DNA from: JAIYCX01 sp964353175 | GTDB lineage: Bacteria > Bdellovibrionota_C > UBA2361 > SZUA-149 > DAOLCO01 | NCBI GenBank assembly: GCA_964353175.1 | Contig: CAYGUX010000012.1 | Coordinates: forward strand, 12,760-76,759 | Direction of reading: 5' to 3' | Length of the DNA: 64,000 nucleotides | Shown here: positions 44,158 through 51,532 of the stretch, piece by piece | Position numbering within the stretch: position 1 is the stretch's first letter | Layout of the letters: every line of letters starts with the position of its first letter | The notes under the pieces: model-generated | Seen by the model: only the letters and a program-made list of their open reading frames with translations | Told to the model about the DNA's origin: nothing | Database searches by the model: none | Translations under genes and position numbers: made by a program

Positions 44158-44531
44158 AGTGTGCCTCTATAGAGGCACACTAAATCTTTATTTGTCAAAG
44201 TTTCCAGCCCCTTCTCATAACCTACTTATGTAGTTGGGGCTCTTTAAAGGAGACTCTCTTCTTTGATCTTTGAAAATTGAATTTGGGTAAATTTTAGAAA
44301 TCAATTCTCTGTAGTGTCTGAAAGACTCTATAGAGAATTGGTGGATGACAAAAAGGTTATTTTATAGGTTTTGGTAATGCCAAATTCGGCTTTACCTTAT
44401 TTTAGCTAAGCAATAGAAATTACTCTTTGAGCATAGGAACTGTAAAGCTTCGAACACAACATCAAAAATTGTGATGGGAGCTTTACAGTCTTTGAATGTT
44501 CAGAGACTAACTACCTTAATGGAGACTTTCA
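44158..44531 (+). promoter_or_regulatory. Cassette unit C: palindrome, promoter, boxA-type leader with three hairpins
   Basis: Palindrome AGTGTGCCTCTA/TAGAGGCACACT (44158-44181), -35 TTGTCA and -10 CATAAC as in unit B. Motif 1 at 44265-44293 reads GATCTTTGAAAATTGAAT then TTGGGTAAATT. Hairpins: CAATTCTCT/AGAGAATTG (44302-44340), motif 2 at 44350-44374 (AAGGTTATTTTATAGGTTTT), GGTAATGCC/GGCTTTACC (44373-44396) and ACTGTAAAGCT/AGCTTTACAGT (44439-44489). GGAG lies 9 nt before the start codon. Confidence 0.65.
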
Positions 44532-44876
44532 ATGAGAATCTTTTTAAGTCAAAGGGTACTGTCTGAAGTTCTATTCAAAGGGACTTTTTGCGAATCCGAT
44601 ATCGCATTCGTTGAAAATCCTCAGCAATACTTTAGACAAAAATGCCAAGTTCTGGAGGCAAACAGTTCTGCATTTGAAAAAGCGATCCCAGAAGGTCGTA
44701 TAATGTTCAAAGAATTTGGGGACCGAAATGTGATAAGAAAGTTGGAAATTTGGCTCAGTCAACAGGGCTTTCCTAATTGGAGATGGGATTCCAGAGAAAT
44801 GGACTACTCTCCACAAAACGCACATGATCTGATGCGATTCAGCGAACGATTCGACGACCATGAACTCTTTGTCTGA
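44532..44876 (+). CDS. Hypothetical protein of cassette unit C (114 aa)
   Basis: ATG with GGAG about 9 nt upstream. Small soluble protein with aromatic clusters near the C-terminus (FPNWRWDSREMDY) and acidic end. No family recognised, no similarity to the products of units A or B. Followed by two hairpins and a T-run. Confidence 0.65.
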   Translation: MRIFLSQRVLSEVLFKGTFCESDIAFVENPQQYFRQKCQVLEANSSAFEKAIPEGRIMFKEFGDRNVIRKLEIWLSQQGFPNWRWDSREMDYSPQNAHDLMRFSERFDDHELFV

Positions 44877-44891
44877 TCAGTCTGGGTCTTG

Positions 44892-44941
44892 CAATTGCTC
44901 AGCAATTGGAGATGGTCATCCGCCATTCTCACCCATTTTTT
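44892..44941 (+). terminator. Terminator of cassette unit C
   Basis: CAATTGC/GCAATTG hairpin (44892-44908), then GAGATGG/CCATTCTC (44910-44931), then ACCCATTTTTT. Confidence 0.75.
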
Positions 44942-44954
44942 ATATATTTAAATT

Positions 44955-45010
44955 TCCCCTACTCCCTATATTCCGGAACGGGATAAATCCTACAATCAAA
45001 CTTTCCCTTT
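44955..45010. repeat. Fourth copy of the cassette end block
   Basis: CCCCTACTCCCTATA through AAATCCTACAATCAAA repeats the blocks at 42596 and 43980 closely, but the DprA-like start does not follow; the KTSC gene's end runs into it instead. It marks the right border of the plus-strand array. Confidence 0.65.
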
Positions 45011-45322
45011 AATAGAGTTATTATAAAAACTTCCCTTCGATAGGGTTAGTTTGAATGCATTCCATACATCATTTGTTAGTCCACAATAATGATAGTTCGT
45101 CCCTCTTAGATTTATAATCATATATGAGTGACTCTTATCGTACCAAGCACCGCTAACTAATGAACTCTCAGAAGTATCTATGCTTTCAAAATAAGGTTTG
45201 GCTACATCTACTGAATCAGGGCGGTATTTTATTGAAAGGCTATTTTCAGCTAGGAGTATGTTGGGGATAAGGAGTAGAGTGGTTAATAGTATTACTGACA
45301 GTAGTTTATAAATTGCTGTCAT
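44996..45322 (-). CDS. Exported KTSC-domain protein
   Basis: 108 codons. Signal peptide (LLSVILLTTLLLIPNILLAENS) followed by a C-terminal KTSC domain: SGAWYDKSHSYMIINLRG, then YHYCGLTNDVWNAFK and GSFYNNSIKG. The domain is named from lysyl-tRNA synthetase-like proteins and also occurs alone; role unknown. The last codons overlap the repeated end block of the cassette array. Confidence 0.75.
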   Translation of the reverse strand: MTAIYKLLSVILLTTLLLIPNILLAENSLSIKYRPDSVDVAKPYFESIDTSESSLVSGAWYDKSHSYMIINLRGTNYHYCGLTNDVWNAFKLTLSKGSFYNNSIKGKV

Positions 45323-45380
45323 AAATAAGATCTATAAAGTCTCCTGAAACTCCCCTCTCTTTTAAATCCAAAAATTTCAG

Positions 45381-45424
45381 AAAAGATTAATACAGGTTAT
45401 GGTAGCAGAGCGTCCATAACCTGT
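45381..45424 (-). terminator. Terminator of the 45448 gene
   Basis: Perfect 11-bp stem ACAGGTTATGG/CCATAACCTGT (45392-45424) with an 11-nt loop, followed on the minus strand by ATTAATCTTTTCT. Confidence 0.7.
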
Positions 45425-45447
45425 GAGCCTTGTCTGCGATCGTGCCT

Positions 45448-46179
45448 CTATTCTTCTGGGGCACCATAGTCGTAGTCCGACCGTTCCAGCAAGCGCAATG
45501 CCTTGCCATATTCCAAAGTCCCGACTATCATCTCAGAGGCCAACCTTTCCACCGCCTCACCGAAGATTGGTAGCAACGAACTTACTCTTCCATCTATGAA
45601 ATAGACAGGATCTACATCTCTGAGTTGACTGGGCAAAGTTTCCGTCCAAATCGGAATAGCGCTGTCCAGTCTCCCGTACTGAGACAGCATGACCCTCACT
45701 GATTTGCGGTAGAATACGATGCTCGCGCTGCCGCGAAATGGTTGGCCAAACAAAGTATCCCGATTATGGCGCCCCATCTCATCAAAAAACATTCCTCCCA
45801 CCATGGCCCGTACTTGATCGCTTTCCATCCGGTACGTCAGGTATGTTGCCCCTAAGACCGATCCAAAAAGCGCCATCAGTTCCATTTGGGCCTCTTTAAG
45901 CCGGATTGGAATTGACTTTTGCCCTCTCCGTTCTGGAGCGCGTTGAAGTGGGCTTCTGAAACACTCCTTCCATAAATCTCTGATGACTTCCAAATCTGTT
46001 TTCATGTTCGACGCATTGTCAAACACAATTTGCTCTGCCCGTCCCAGAAGCGGGATCAAATCATCCGGTTCAAAATCTCTGAGGACAGTATTAGGCACCC
46101 CAAGCCACCGATCAGATAAGCGGCCGACTTGTTCACTGCGAACATCATCAGCCAACGTACGAAGATAGTCTAAAAACAT
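45448..46179 (-). CDS. Hypothetical protein (243 aa), minus-strand cassette
   Basis: ATG at 46179 with AAAGG 8 nt upstream. Soluble, mixed helix/strand; an Arg-rich patch (RAPERRGQKSIPIR) and VEALFGSVLG-like hydrophobic helices, no recognised domain. Coding G+C is above 50%, unlike its AT-rich flanks. With its boxA-type leader and 11-bp terminator it forms a fifth self-contained unit, here read leftwards. Confidence 0.65.
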   Translation of the reverse strand: MFLDYLRTLADDVRSEQVGRLSDRWLGVPNTVLRDFEPDDLIPLLGRAEQIVFDNASNMKTDLEVIRDLWKECFRSPLQRAPERRGQKSIPIRLKEAQMELMALFGSVLGATYLTYRMESDQVRAMVGGMFFDEMGRHNRDTLFGQPFRGSASIVFYRKSVRVMLSQYGRLDSAIPIWTETLPSQLRDVDPVYFIDGRVSSLLPIFGEAVERLASEMIVGTLEYGKALRLLERSDYDYGAPEE

Positions 46180-46198
46180 CGGACAAACCTTTCATTAC

Positions 46199-46314
46199 AA
46201 AAAAACTTTTCGGCTAAATAATAGCCCTCTGCTACCACCAACCGCTTAAAGAAAAGTTTATTTACTTTAAGTGGTTAGTAGTACCATTATCTTCTACTCA
46301 GATTAAAATATATC
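46199..46314 (-). promoter_or_regulatory. BoxA-type structured leader, locus of the 45448 gene
   Basis: Minus strand: motif 1 at 46291-46314 (ATATTTTAATCTGAGTAGAAG), then a long stem of 17 or more pairs (46232-46251 with 46265-46283, A-C mismatches only), then GGCTA/TAGCC (46212-46226) followed by seven T (complement of 46199-46205). A -35/-10 pair (TTGACG, TTAACT) lies near 46345-46320. Confidence 0.6.
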
Positions 46315-46476
46315 TACAGTTAACATAACGTCACCTATTTCGTCAACTTAGAGACAAAAAGTGTTACTAAAGACCTCTATCATTACCTCTTCGGCATATT
46401 CAGCTGAAATAATTTCGATGCCATTTCTTACTGAGGCTAAGTCTCCTCAATTTACCTCTCCTTTTATTTAGCTCGT

Positions 46477-47058
46477 TCAATCCCCTACCCCCACCGCAGT
46501 CCTAAAAGCGTCCATCCCCTTCCCTTTTCCGTCTTTGAGTATCGCCTCTCTTAGTACTATTGCAAGTTCTGCTGGGTAGGATTTCGCTGATGCTGTCCCC
46601 CACTTTCCTCGCTGTGGAAGTCTGCCATTGATGTTATCCCTTGCGTCATAGAGATTAAGTATCAGGGCTTGCATTAACTCACTAACAGTTACCTTTCCAT
46701 CTGGGCTTTGTCGGCCTAGAATTTCTAGTAACTCATCCGTTTTTCGTTCTATGTCAGGAGTTATATTTATTTGCTGTCTTCTTATTTTTTTCCTCTGAGC
46801 CTTTATAGTTTTTCTTTCTACTACCGGAGGTTCATTGTAAGTTGCTTGCCGTGCTTCTTCATAGTTTACCCGAGTTGGCACTATCCTAATTTCCGGTTTA
46901 GGGGGTTCGATAGGTTCGCTCCTTTTTGCTGTGAGAGGTGGGGCAAACCGAGGTCTATCATCTAGGTAGCCTGGTATAGTAACTGGGCCATCTAATAGCG
47001 CCTCTCTTGTAACATTTAGATCATACCCTTCTGGTAATCCTGCTTTTTTCTTAGCCAT
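46477..47058 (-). CDS. Plasmid-type hypothetical protein, possible partition partner
   Basis: 193 codons. Disordered, Pro- and charge-rich N-terminal half, then a region of basic residues (KAQRKKIRRQQINITPD) and a helical part (VTVSELMQALILNLY) that could form a ribbon-helix-helix-like DNA-binding fold. Its ATG overlaps the stop of the truncated upstream gene (ATGGCTAA), as in plasmid par operons. Family not recognised. Confidence 0.6.
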   Translation of the reverse strand: MAKKKAGLPEGYDLNVTREALLDGPVTIPGYLDDRPRFAPPLTAKRSEPIEPPKPEIRIVPTRVNYEEARQATYNEPPVVERKTIKAQRKKIRRQQINITPDIERKTDELLEILGRQSPDGKVTVSELMQALILNLYDARDNINGRLPQRGKWGTASAKSYPAELAIVLREAILKDGKGKGMDAFRTAVGVGD

Positions 47059-47149
47059 TCACCACCTCCATTTGCTCCTCAAGTTCTGGCAATTTATTCA
47101 TATCTACATCACTGTTTTCTACTCTCTCCACTACCTTATCAATTTGAGG
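47051..47149 (-). pseudogene. C-terminal fragment of a gene cut by the right repeat
   Basis: A minus-strand frame reads PQIDKVVERVENSDVDM to EQMEVVNG and stops at 47051, overlapping the start of the 46477 gene. Upstream it runs into the 45-bp repeat at 47151-47195, so its main part is missing. Only 33 codons remain; a ParA-like gene is possible from position but cannot be shown. Confidence 0.5.
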
Positions 47150-47150
47150 T

Positions 47151-47195
47151 CAAGTTGGCTTTATATTAGCCTACCTACCATCCTAAGCATCTAAT
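47151..47195 (+). repeat. 45-bp direct repeat, right copy (candidate attachment site)
   Basis: Identical to 33800-33844. To its right the sequence (ATCTCTAAATAATGCTT) continues as in the 30565 copy, so the right side is the chromosomal flank and the left side the element. Confidence 0.7.
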
Positions 47196-47254
47196 ATCTC
47201 TAAATAATGCTTAAAAACAATGAAATACGGTAGGGCGAATTGGAGTAGAATAAA

Positions 47255-47403
47255 GCGGGTGGGCTAGGATTTTTTATGGGCCCGAGCGGGCTTGTTCCTC
47301 CGTGGCAAGCCATGGATGGCGAAGCAGGAGGAACGCCTTTGATTGGCACACGGACGTGCCAATCAAAAAAGCAAGGGCCGATAAAAAATCCTAGCCCACC
47401 CGC
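47255..47403. repeat. 149-bp palindromic element at the 3' end of accC
   Basis: Perfect 23-bp inverted ends (47255-47277 and 47381-47403, GCGGGTGGGCTAGGATTTTT type). Nested stems GTTCCTCC/GGAGGAAC and GATTGGCAC/GTGCCAATC (47341-47364) lie inside. G+C-rich compared with its surroundings; looks like a small non-autonomous mobile element. It supplies the stop codon of accC. The remaining bases of 47196-47254 show nothing further. Confidence 0.7.
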
Positions 47404-48776
47404 ATCAAACCACCACCCTCCACTACTTCGCCCTTATAAACCCTCTCCAACCAAGTAATAGAATGAGCACACTCAATAAAATCTTTTTGCTCTAGAACCC
47501 ATTTAAAAAATCCGATATTAGTTTTTAGTCCAACTATCGCAGTCTCAGAGAGAGCCCTTTTAGCTCTTTGAATAACTACTTCCCTACTCTCTCCGCTCAC
47601 TATCAACTTAAAAAGTAAAGCGTCATAATATGGGCTAACTTTACTCCCCTTCTCAACCCAAGAATCAATCCGAACCCCAGGCCCAAGAGGCAATTGAATA
47701 TCTTTGACCGTTCCGACTTGAGGGGCAAAATTGTTTTTTGGGTCTTCAGAATATATCCTAAACTCCATAGAGTGACCACGTTCGACAAAAGCTTCTTGCT
47801 TAGGAAGGCTCTTACCACCTGCAACCTCAAGTTGCATTCTAACTAAATCAAGACCACTAATTTCTTCACTCACTGGATGCTCAACTTGAATTCTCGTATT
47901 CATTTCTAGAAAATAGAAATTCCCCTTAGCGCTCTCCGCATTTTCGACTAAAAACTCTAAAGTCCCTGCCCCGCGGTACTTAACTGAGCTCGCTAATGCG
48001 CATGCGCTCTTAAGCATTTTTTCTCTTAACTTTTTGTTAAAATTAGGAGCAGGTGCTTCTTCTATTAGTTTCTGCCTTCTTCTTTGAAGAGTACAGTCCC
48101 TTTCAAAAACATTAATGACTTTTCCCTTACCGTCTCCAAAAACTTGCACCTCAATATGCCTAGGGCTTGTTAAATATTTTTCTATAAAAACAACCGCCGA
48201 CCCAAAAGCGGACATAGCTTCAGCCCCTGCCTCTTCGATCTTCGTTTCAAGTTCTTTCTCCTTCTCCACAACTCTAATCCCTCGTCCACTTCCACCAGCA
48301 CTAGCTTTTACCAATACGGGATAGCCTATCTTCTTACAGAACTTCTTTGCCTCGCTAATATTTCCATCTTTGATTTCAAGACCAGGAAGAAGTGGTACCT
48401 TGGCCTTTTCTGCTAGAGCTCTAGCGTTGAGCTTATCGCCCATCTTGAGAATTGTCTCAGACCTTGGACCAATAAATATTAATTTTTCTTTTTCTACAGC
48501 ACTTGCAAATTCACTATTTTCTGACAAAAATCCATAACCTGGATGGATCGCATCTGCTCCGACTTGAATCGCACTTGATATGATTGCAGGAATATTTAGA
48601 TAAGTATCCTTAGCCGAGTTTCCTGCAAGCTTAATTCTTTCATCAGCTAGGCGCACTGCAGGCGTCTCTTCATCTGCATCCGAATACAATGCTACAGACT
48701 TAAGACCTAGATCACTGCAAGCCCTTACCACCCGTAAAGCAATCTCTCCCCTATTCGCAATTAAAACTTTCTTCAT
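47391..48776 (-). CDS. accC: Acetyl-CoA carboxylase biotin carboxylase subunit
   Basis: 461 codons. KKVLIANRGEIALRVVRA start, HPGYGFLSEN, ATP-grasp Gly-rich KASAGGSGRGIRVV and catalytic EMNTRIQVEHPVSE. It carboxylates biotin on the carrier protein in fatty-acid synthesis or a related acyl-CoA carboxylase. accB does not adjoin. Slightly longer than usual; the last residues (GGGLMRVG) and the TAG are encoded by the palindromic element inserted at 47255-47403. Confidence 0.93.
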   Translation of the reverse strand: MKKVLIANRGEIALRVVRACSDLGLKSVALYSDADEETPAVRLADERIKLAGNSAKDTYLNIPAIISSAIQVGADAIHPGYGFLSENSEFASAVEKEKLIFIGPRSETILKMGDKLNARALAEKAKVPLLPGLEIKDGNISEAKKFCKKIGYPVLVKASAGGSGRGIRVVEKEKELETKIEEAGAEAMSAFGSAVVFIEKYLTSPRHIEVQVFGDGKGKVINVFERDCTLQRRRQKLIEEAPAPNFNKKLREKMLKSACALASSVKYRGAGTLEFLVENAESAKGNFYFLEMNTRIQVEHPVSEEISGLDLVRMQLEVAGGKSLPKQEAFVERGHSMEFRIYSEDPKNNFAPQVGTVKDIQLPLGPGVRIDSWVEKGSKVSPYYDALLFKLIVSGESREVVIQRAKRALSETAIVGLKTNIGFFKWVLEQKDFIECAHSITWLERVYKGEVVEGGGLMRVG

Positions 48777-48865
48777 TATTTTACTCTAGTACTTTATGTT
48801 GCATTTATTACATGCTATCTAAATCTATATTAGTATTATTTAGCGCAATAAAACCACATATTCTC

Positions 48866-49801
48866 ATGGACAAAAGCTCACACAAAGTTATTATTTTAGG
48901 AACTGGCCCTGCTGGTCTTACTGCTGGTGTTTATACTGCAAGGGCCAACTTAAGCCCACTAATAATTGAAGGCCCGCAACCAGGTGGTCAATTAACAACT
49001 ACTACAGATGTTGAAAACTTCCCAGGCTTTAGTGAAGGCATCCTAGGGCCAAGGCTGATGGATGAGATGAGATTACAGACTGAGAAATTTGGCGCTAAAG
49101 TTGTTACTGGCTGGGTTGAGAAGGTAGATTTCACAGGATCTGAATTCAAGCTTTTCACTGGCAATGCAGAGTATAGTTGCGAAGCACTCATCATCTCCAC
49201 TGGCGCTACCGCTAAAACCTTAGGATTACCAAGAGACGCTGAGATGATGGGCTACGGAGTTTCAACCTGTGCAACTTGTGATGGAGCATTTTTTAAAGAT
49301 GAAGAAATACTAGTTGTAGGTGGAGGAGACTCCGCATGTGAAGAAGCTGGCTACCTAACTAAATTTGGAAAACGTGTAAGGCTAATTCTTAGAAGAGATG
49401 AATTTAGAGCCTCTCAAATTATGGTTGATCGAGTTAAGAAAAACCCTAAAATAGAGATCGTCTATAACTCCACAGTAGTTGATCTACAGGGAGATCAAAA
49501 CACAAACTTAACTGGTGTTACTATAAAAGATGTAAATACTGGAGAGCTCAGTGAATTAAAAGCGGCGGCTCTATTCTACGCCATCGGCCACACACCAAAT
49601 ACAGAACTTTTTAAAGGCATCCTTGATATGGATGAGAATGGCTACCTAATTACAGCCCCAGAAAGCACCGTTACCAACATCGAAGGTGTCTTTGCTTGCG
49701 GAGATGTAAGAGATCATGTCTATAGACAAGCCGTTACTGCTGCTGGAAATGGTTGCATGGCTGCGATTGAAGTAGAAAGGTACTTAGCTTCTAAAGAGTA
49801 G
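48866..49801 (+). CDS. trxB: Thioredoxin reductase
   Basis: 311 codons from ATG at 48866, which places the FAD motif GTGPAGLTAGVYTARA near residue 12 as in the family; a frame start at 48812 would add 18 hydrophobic residues without a better ribosome-binding site. Redox pair in CATCDGAFF, NADPH motif VVGGGDSACEEAGYL, and closing GVFACGDVRDHVYRQ. It reduces thioredoxin with NADPH. Confidence 0.93.
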   Translation: MDKSSHKVIILGTGPAGLTAGVYTARANLSPLIIEGPQPGGQLTTTTDVENFPGFSEGILGPRLMDEMRLQTEKFGAKVVTGWVEKVDFTGSEFKLFTGNAEYSCEALIISTGATAKTLGLPRDAEMMGYGVSTCATCDGAFFKDEEILVVGGGDSACEEAGYLTKFGKRVRLILRRDEFRASQIMVDRVKKNPKIEIVYNSTVVDLQGDQNTNLTGVTIKDVNTGELSELKAAALFYAIGHTPNTELFKGILDMDENGYLITAPESTVTNIEGVFACGDVRDHVYRQAVTAAGNGCMAAIEVERYLASKE

Positions 49802-49849
49802 AGCGATAAAAAGTAGGAGCATCTAAAGAGTAGGGTCATAAAGAGTCTC

Positions 49850-51433
49850 TTGAATTTAAACTTCAACAACAGTTTTACTAAAACTCTAGCAGGCGATGTT
49901 TCAGGAGATCTACATTCAAGATTTACTCCTAATGTTGCCTACTCTGAAGCCAAACCTACTCCTGTTAAAGATCCTGAAATAATTCTCTGGTCAGAAGAAG
50001 TAGCCGCCTCACTAGACTTAAAAGAACCCACTACAAAGAAGGGCATAGAAGCTCAAACTTTCTCAGGGAATTTGGTGAACCCAGATTCATCTCCTTACGC
50101 AATGAGGTACGCAGGTCATCAATTTGGCAATTGGGCTGGTCAACTAGGAGATGGTAGAGCAATATCCCTAGGTGAAATTCTAAATAAAAAACAAGAACGC
50201 TACGAGATACAATTAAAAGGCGCGGGAGTTACCCCGTATTCAAGAAGAGGCGATGGTAGGGCTGTTTTTAGATCTTCACTTAGAGAGTTTCTCTGTAGTG
50301 AGGCAATGCATCATTTAGGTATTCCAACGACTAGAGCCTTGTCACTAGTAACTACTGGAGAAAAAGTTACACGAGACATGTTCTATGATGGTCATCCCAA
50401 GGAAGAAATTGGAGCCATAGTTACTAGAGTCTCTCCTAGCTTTATTCGTTTTGGAAATTTTGAAGTTCATGCACATTACGAAGAATATGAACTATTAAAA
50501 AAGCTTCTAGAATATACGCTTAAATACTTCTTCCCTGAACACTCAAGCCAAACAGACGAAGGCATCTCAGAATGGTTTAAGGAAGTCTGTGAGCGCACAG
50601 CAAAACTAATGGTCGAGTGGATTCGAGTGGGATTTGTACACGGAGTAATGAACACAGACAATATGTCGATACTAGGGCTAACCATAGACTATGGGCCTTA
50701 TGGTTTTCTTGATAACTTTGACCCAACTTGGACTCCAAACACTACAGATAGAGAACATCGTCGCTATAGACATGAAGCACAAGCGCAAATTGCCTATTGG
50801 AATCTTGCTCGCTTAGGAGAAGCGCTCCTCCCTTTGATGAAAAATAAGGAGCTTCTAAATGTTGGATTAGAACACTACAGAGCTGTTTTTCATGAGAGCA
50901 GTAAAACAATGATGGCAAATAAACTAGGCTTTACATTCCTAGATGAAGATAAGGACCTTATGTTACTTAGCTCTCTTAATGAGTTCATTACCTCAGAAGA
51001 AGTAGATATGACAATATTCTACCGATCTTTAAATATACTAGCCCTAAAAGACTTGAATCAAGAACTGAAACAAGATGAATTATTAAATATATTCAAAGAC
51101 TGTTTCTATAACTCTGAAGTAAGTGAATCTACCAATGAGTCTCTACTCAACTTTTCGAACCTATATACTCAAAAAATAAAAGAGTCTGACCTGGCTTCTA
51201 CTAAGATCGTGAATACATTAAGCAAGGCTAACCCCTATTTTATTCTTAGAAACTATCTTGTTCAAGAAGCTATAGATGCATTCGAGAGTGGTGATAGGAG
51301 TAAAATGGATGATTTATTTTCAGCTCTTAAGACACCCTACGAAGAGAACGGTGTTACCAACCCCTACTTCAAAAAGCGTCCCGAATGGGCTAGAGACAGG
51401 GCAGGGTGCTCAATGTTGTCTTGTAGTTCTTAG
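49850..51433 (+). CDS. selO: SelO-type protein adenylyltransferase (UPF0061)
   Basis: 527 codons from TTG. Pseudokinase-type motifs YAGHQFGNWAGQLGDGRA, IQLKGAGVTPYSRRGDGRAV and HGVMNTDNMSILG, then GFLDNFDP. The family transfers AMP to Ser/Thr/Tyr and ends with Cys-x-x-Cys or, in some eukaryotes, Cys-x-x-Sec; here MLSCSS, so Cys is used. The TAG stop lies in the left arm of the inverted repeat at 51431. Confidence 0.93.
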   Translation: MNLNFNNSFTKTLAGDVSGDLHSRFTPNVAYSEAKPTPVKDPEIILWSEEVAASLDLKEPTTKKGIEAQTFSGNLVNPDSSPYAMRYAGHQFGNWAGQLGDGRAISLGEILNKKQERYEIQLKGAGVTPYSRRGDGRAVFRSSLREFLCSEAMHHLGIPTTRALSLVTTGEKVTRDMFYDGHPKEEIGAIVTRVSPSFIRFGNFEVHAHYEEYELLKKLLEYTLKYFFPEHSSQTDEGISEWFKEVCERTAKLMVEWIRVGFVHGVMNTDNMSILGLTIDYGPYGFLDNFDPTWTPNTTDREHRRYRHEAQAQIAYWNLARLGEALLPLMKNKELLNVGLEHYRAVFHESSKTMMANKLGFTFLDEDKDLMLLSSLNEFITSEEVDMTIFYRSLNILALKDLNQELKQDELLNIFKDCFYNSEVSESTNESLLNFSNLYTQKIKESDLASTKIVNTLSKANPYFILRNYLVQEAIDAFESGDRSKMDDLFSALKTPYEENGVTNPYFKKRPEWARDRAGCSMLSCSS

Positions 51434-51532
51434 TTCTACCCTTTTTGCCCAATTCGCATTAAACTAAAATAGCTATTTGCCTTTAGCTCACTCGATCGCA
51501 ACAGAAGGTATGTTGCAAAAAGGGTAGAACTA
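51431..51532. repeat. 102-bp palindromic element between convergent genes
   Basis: 18-bp perfect inverted ends TAGTTCTACCCTTTTTGC (51431-51448) and its complement (51515-51532) with a 66-nt centre. Each end begins with TAG and forms the stop codon of selO on one side and of the antiporter on the other. It may work as a two-way terminator. Confidence 0.7.

Noticed and set aside
41541..45000. Integron cassette array
   Set aside because: No integrase and no attC-type core sites (RYYYAAC/GTTRRRY) at the unit borders; every unit has its own promoter, unlike integron cassettes.
41541..45000. CRISPR array or retron
   Set aside because: The repeats are hundreds of bases apart with genes between them, and there is no Cas or reverse transcriptase gene.
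45983..46168. Plus-strand frame opposite the 45448 gene
   Set aside because: Mirror of a G+C-rich coding region; no start signals.
49850..51433. SelO as a selenoprotein
   Set aside because: Its terminal motif uses Cys (LSCSS) and the frame ends at TAG; no in-frame TGA.
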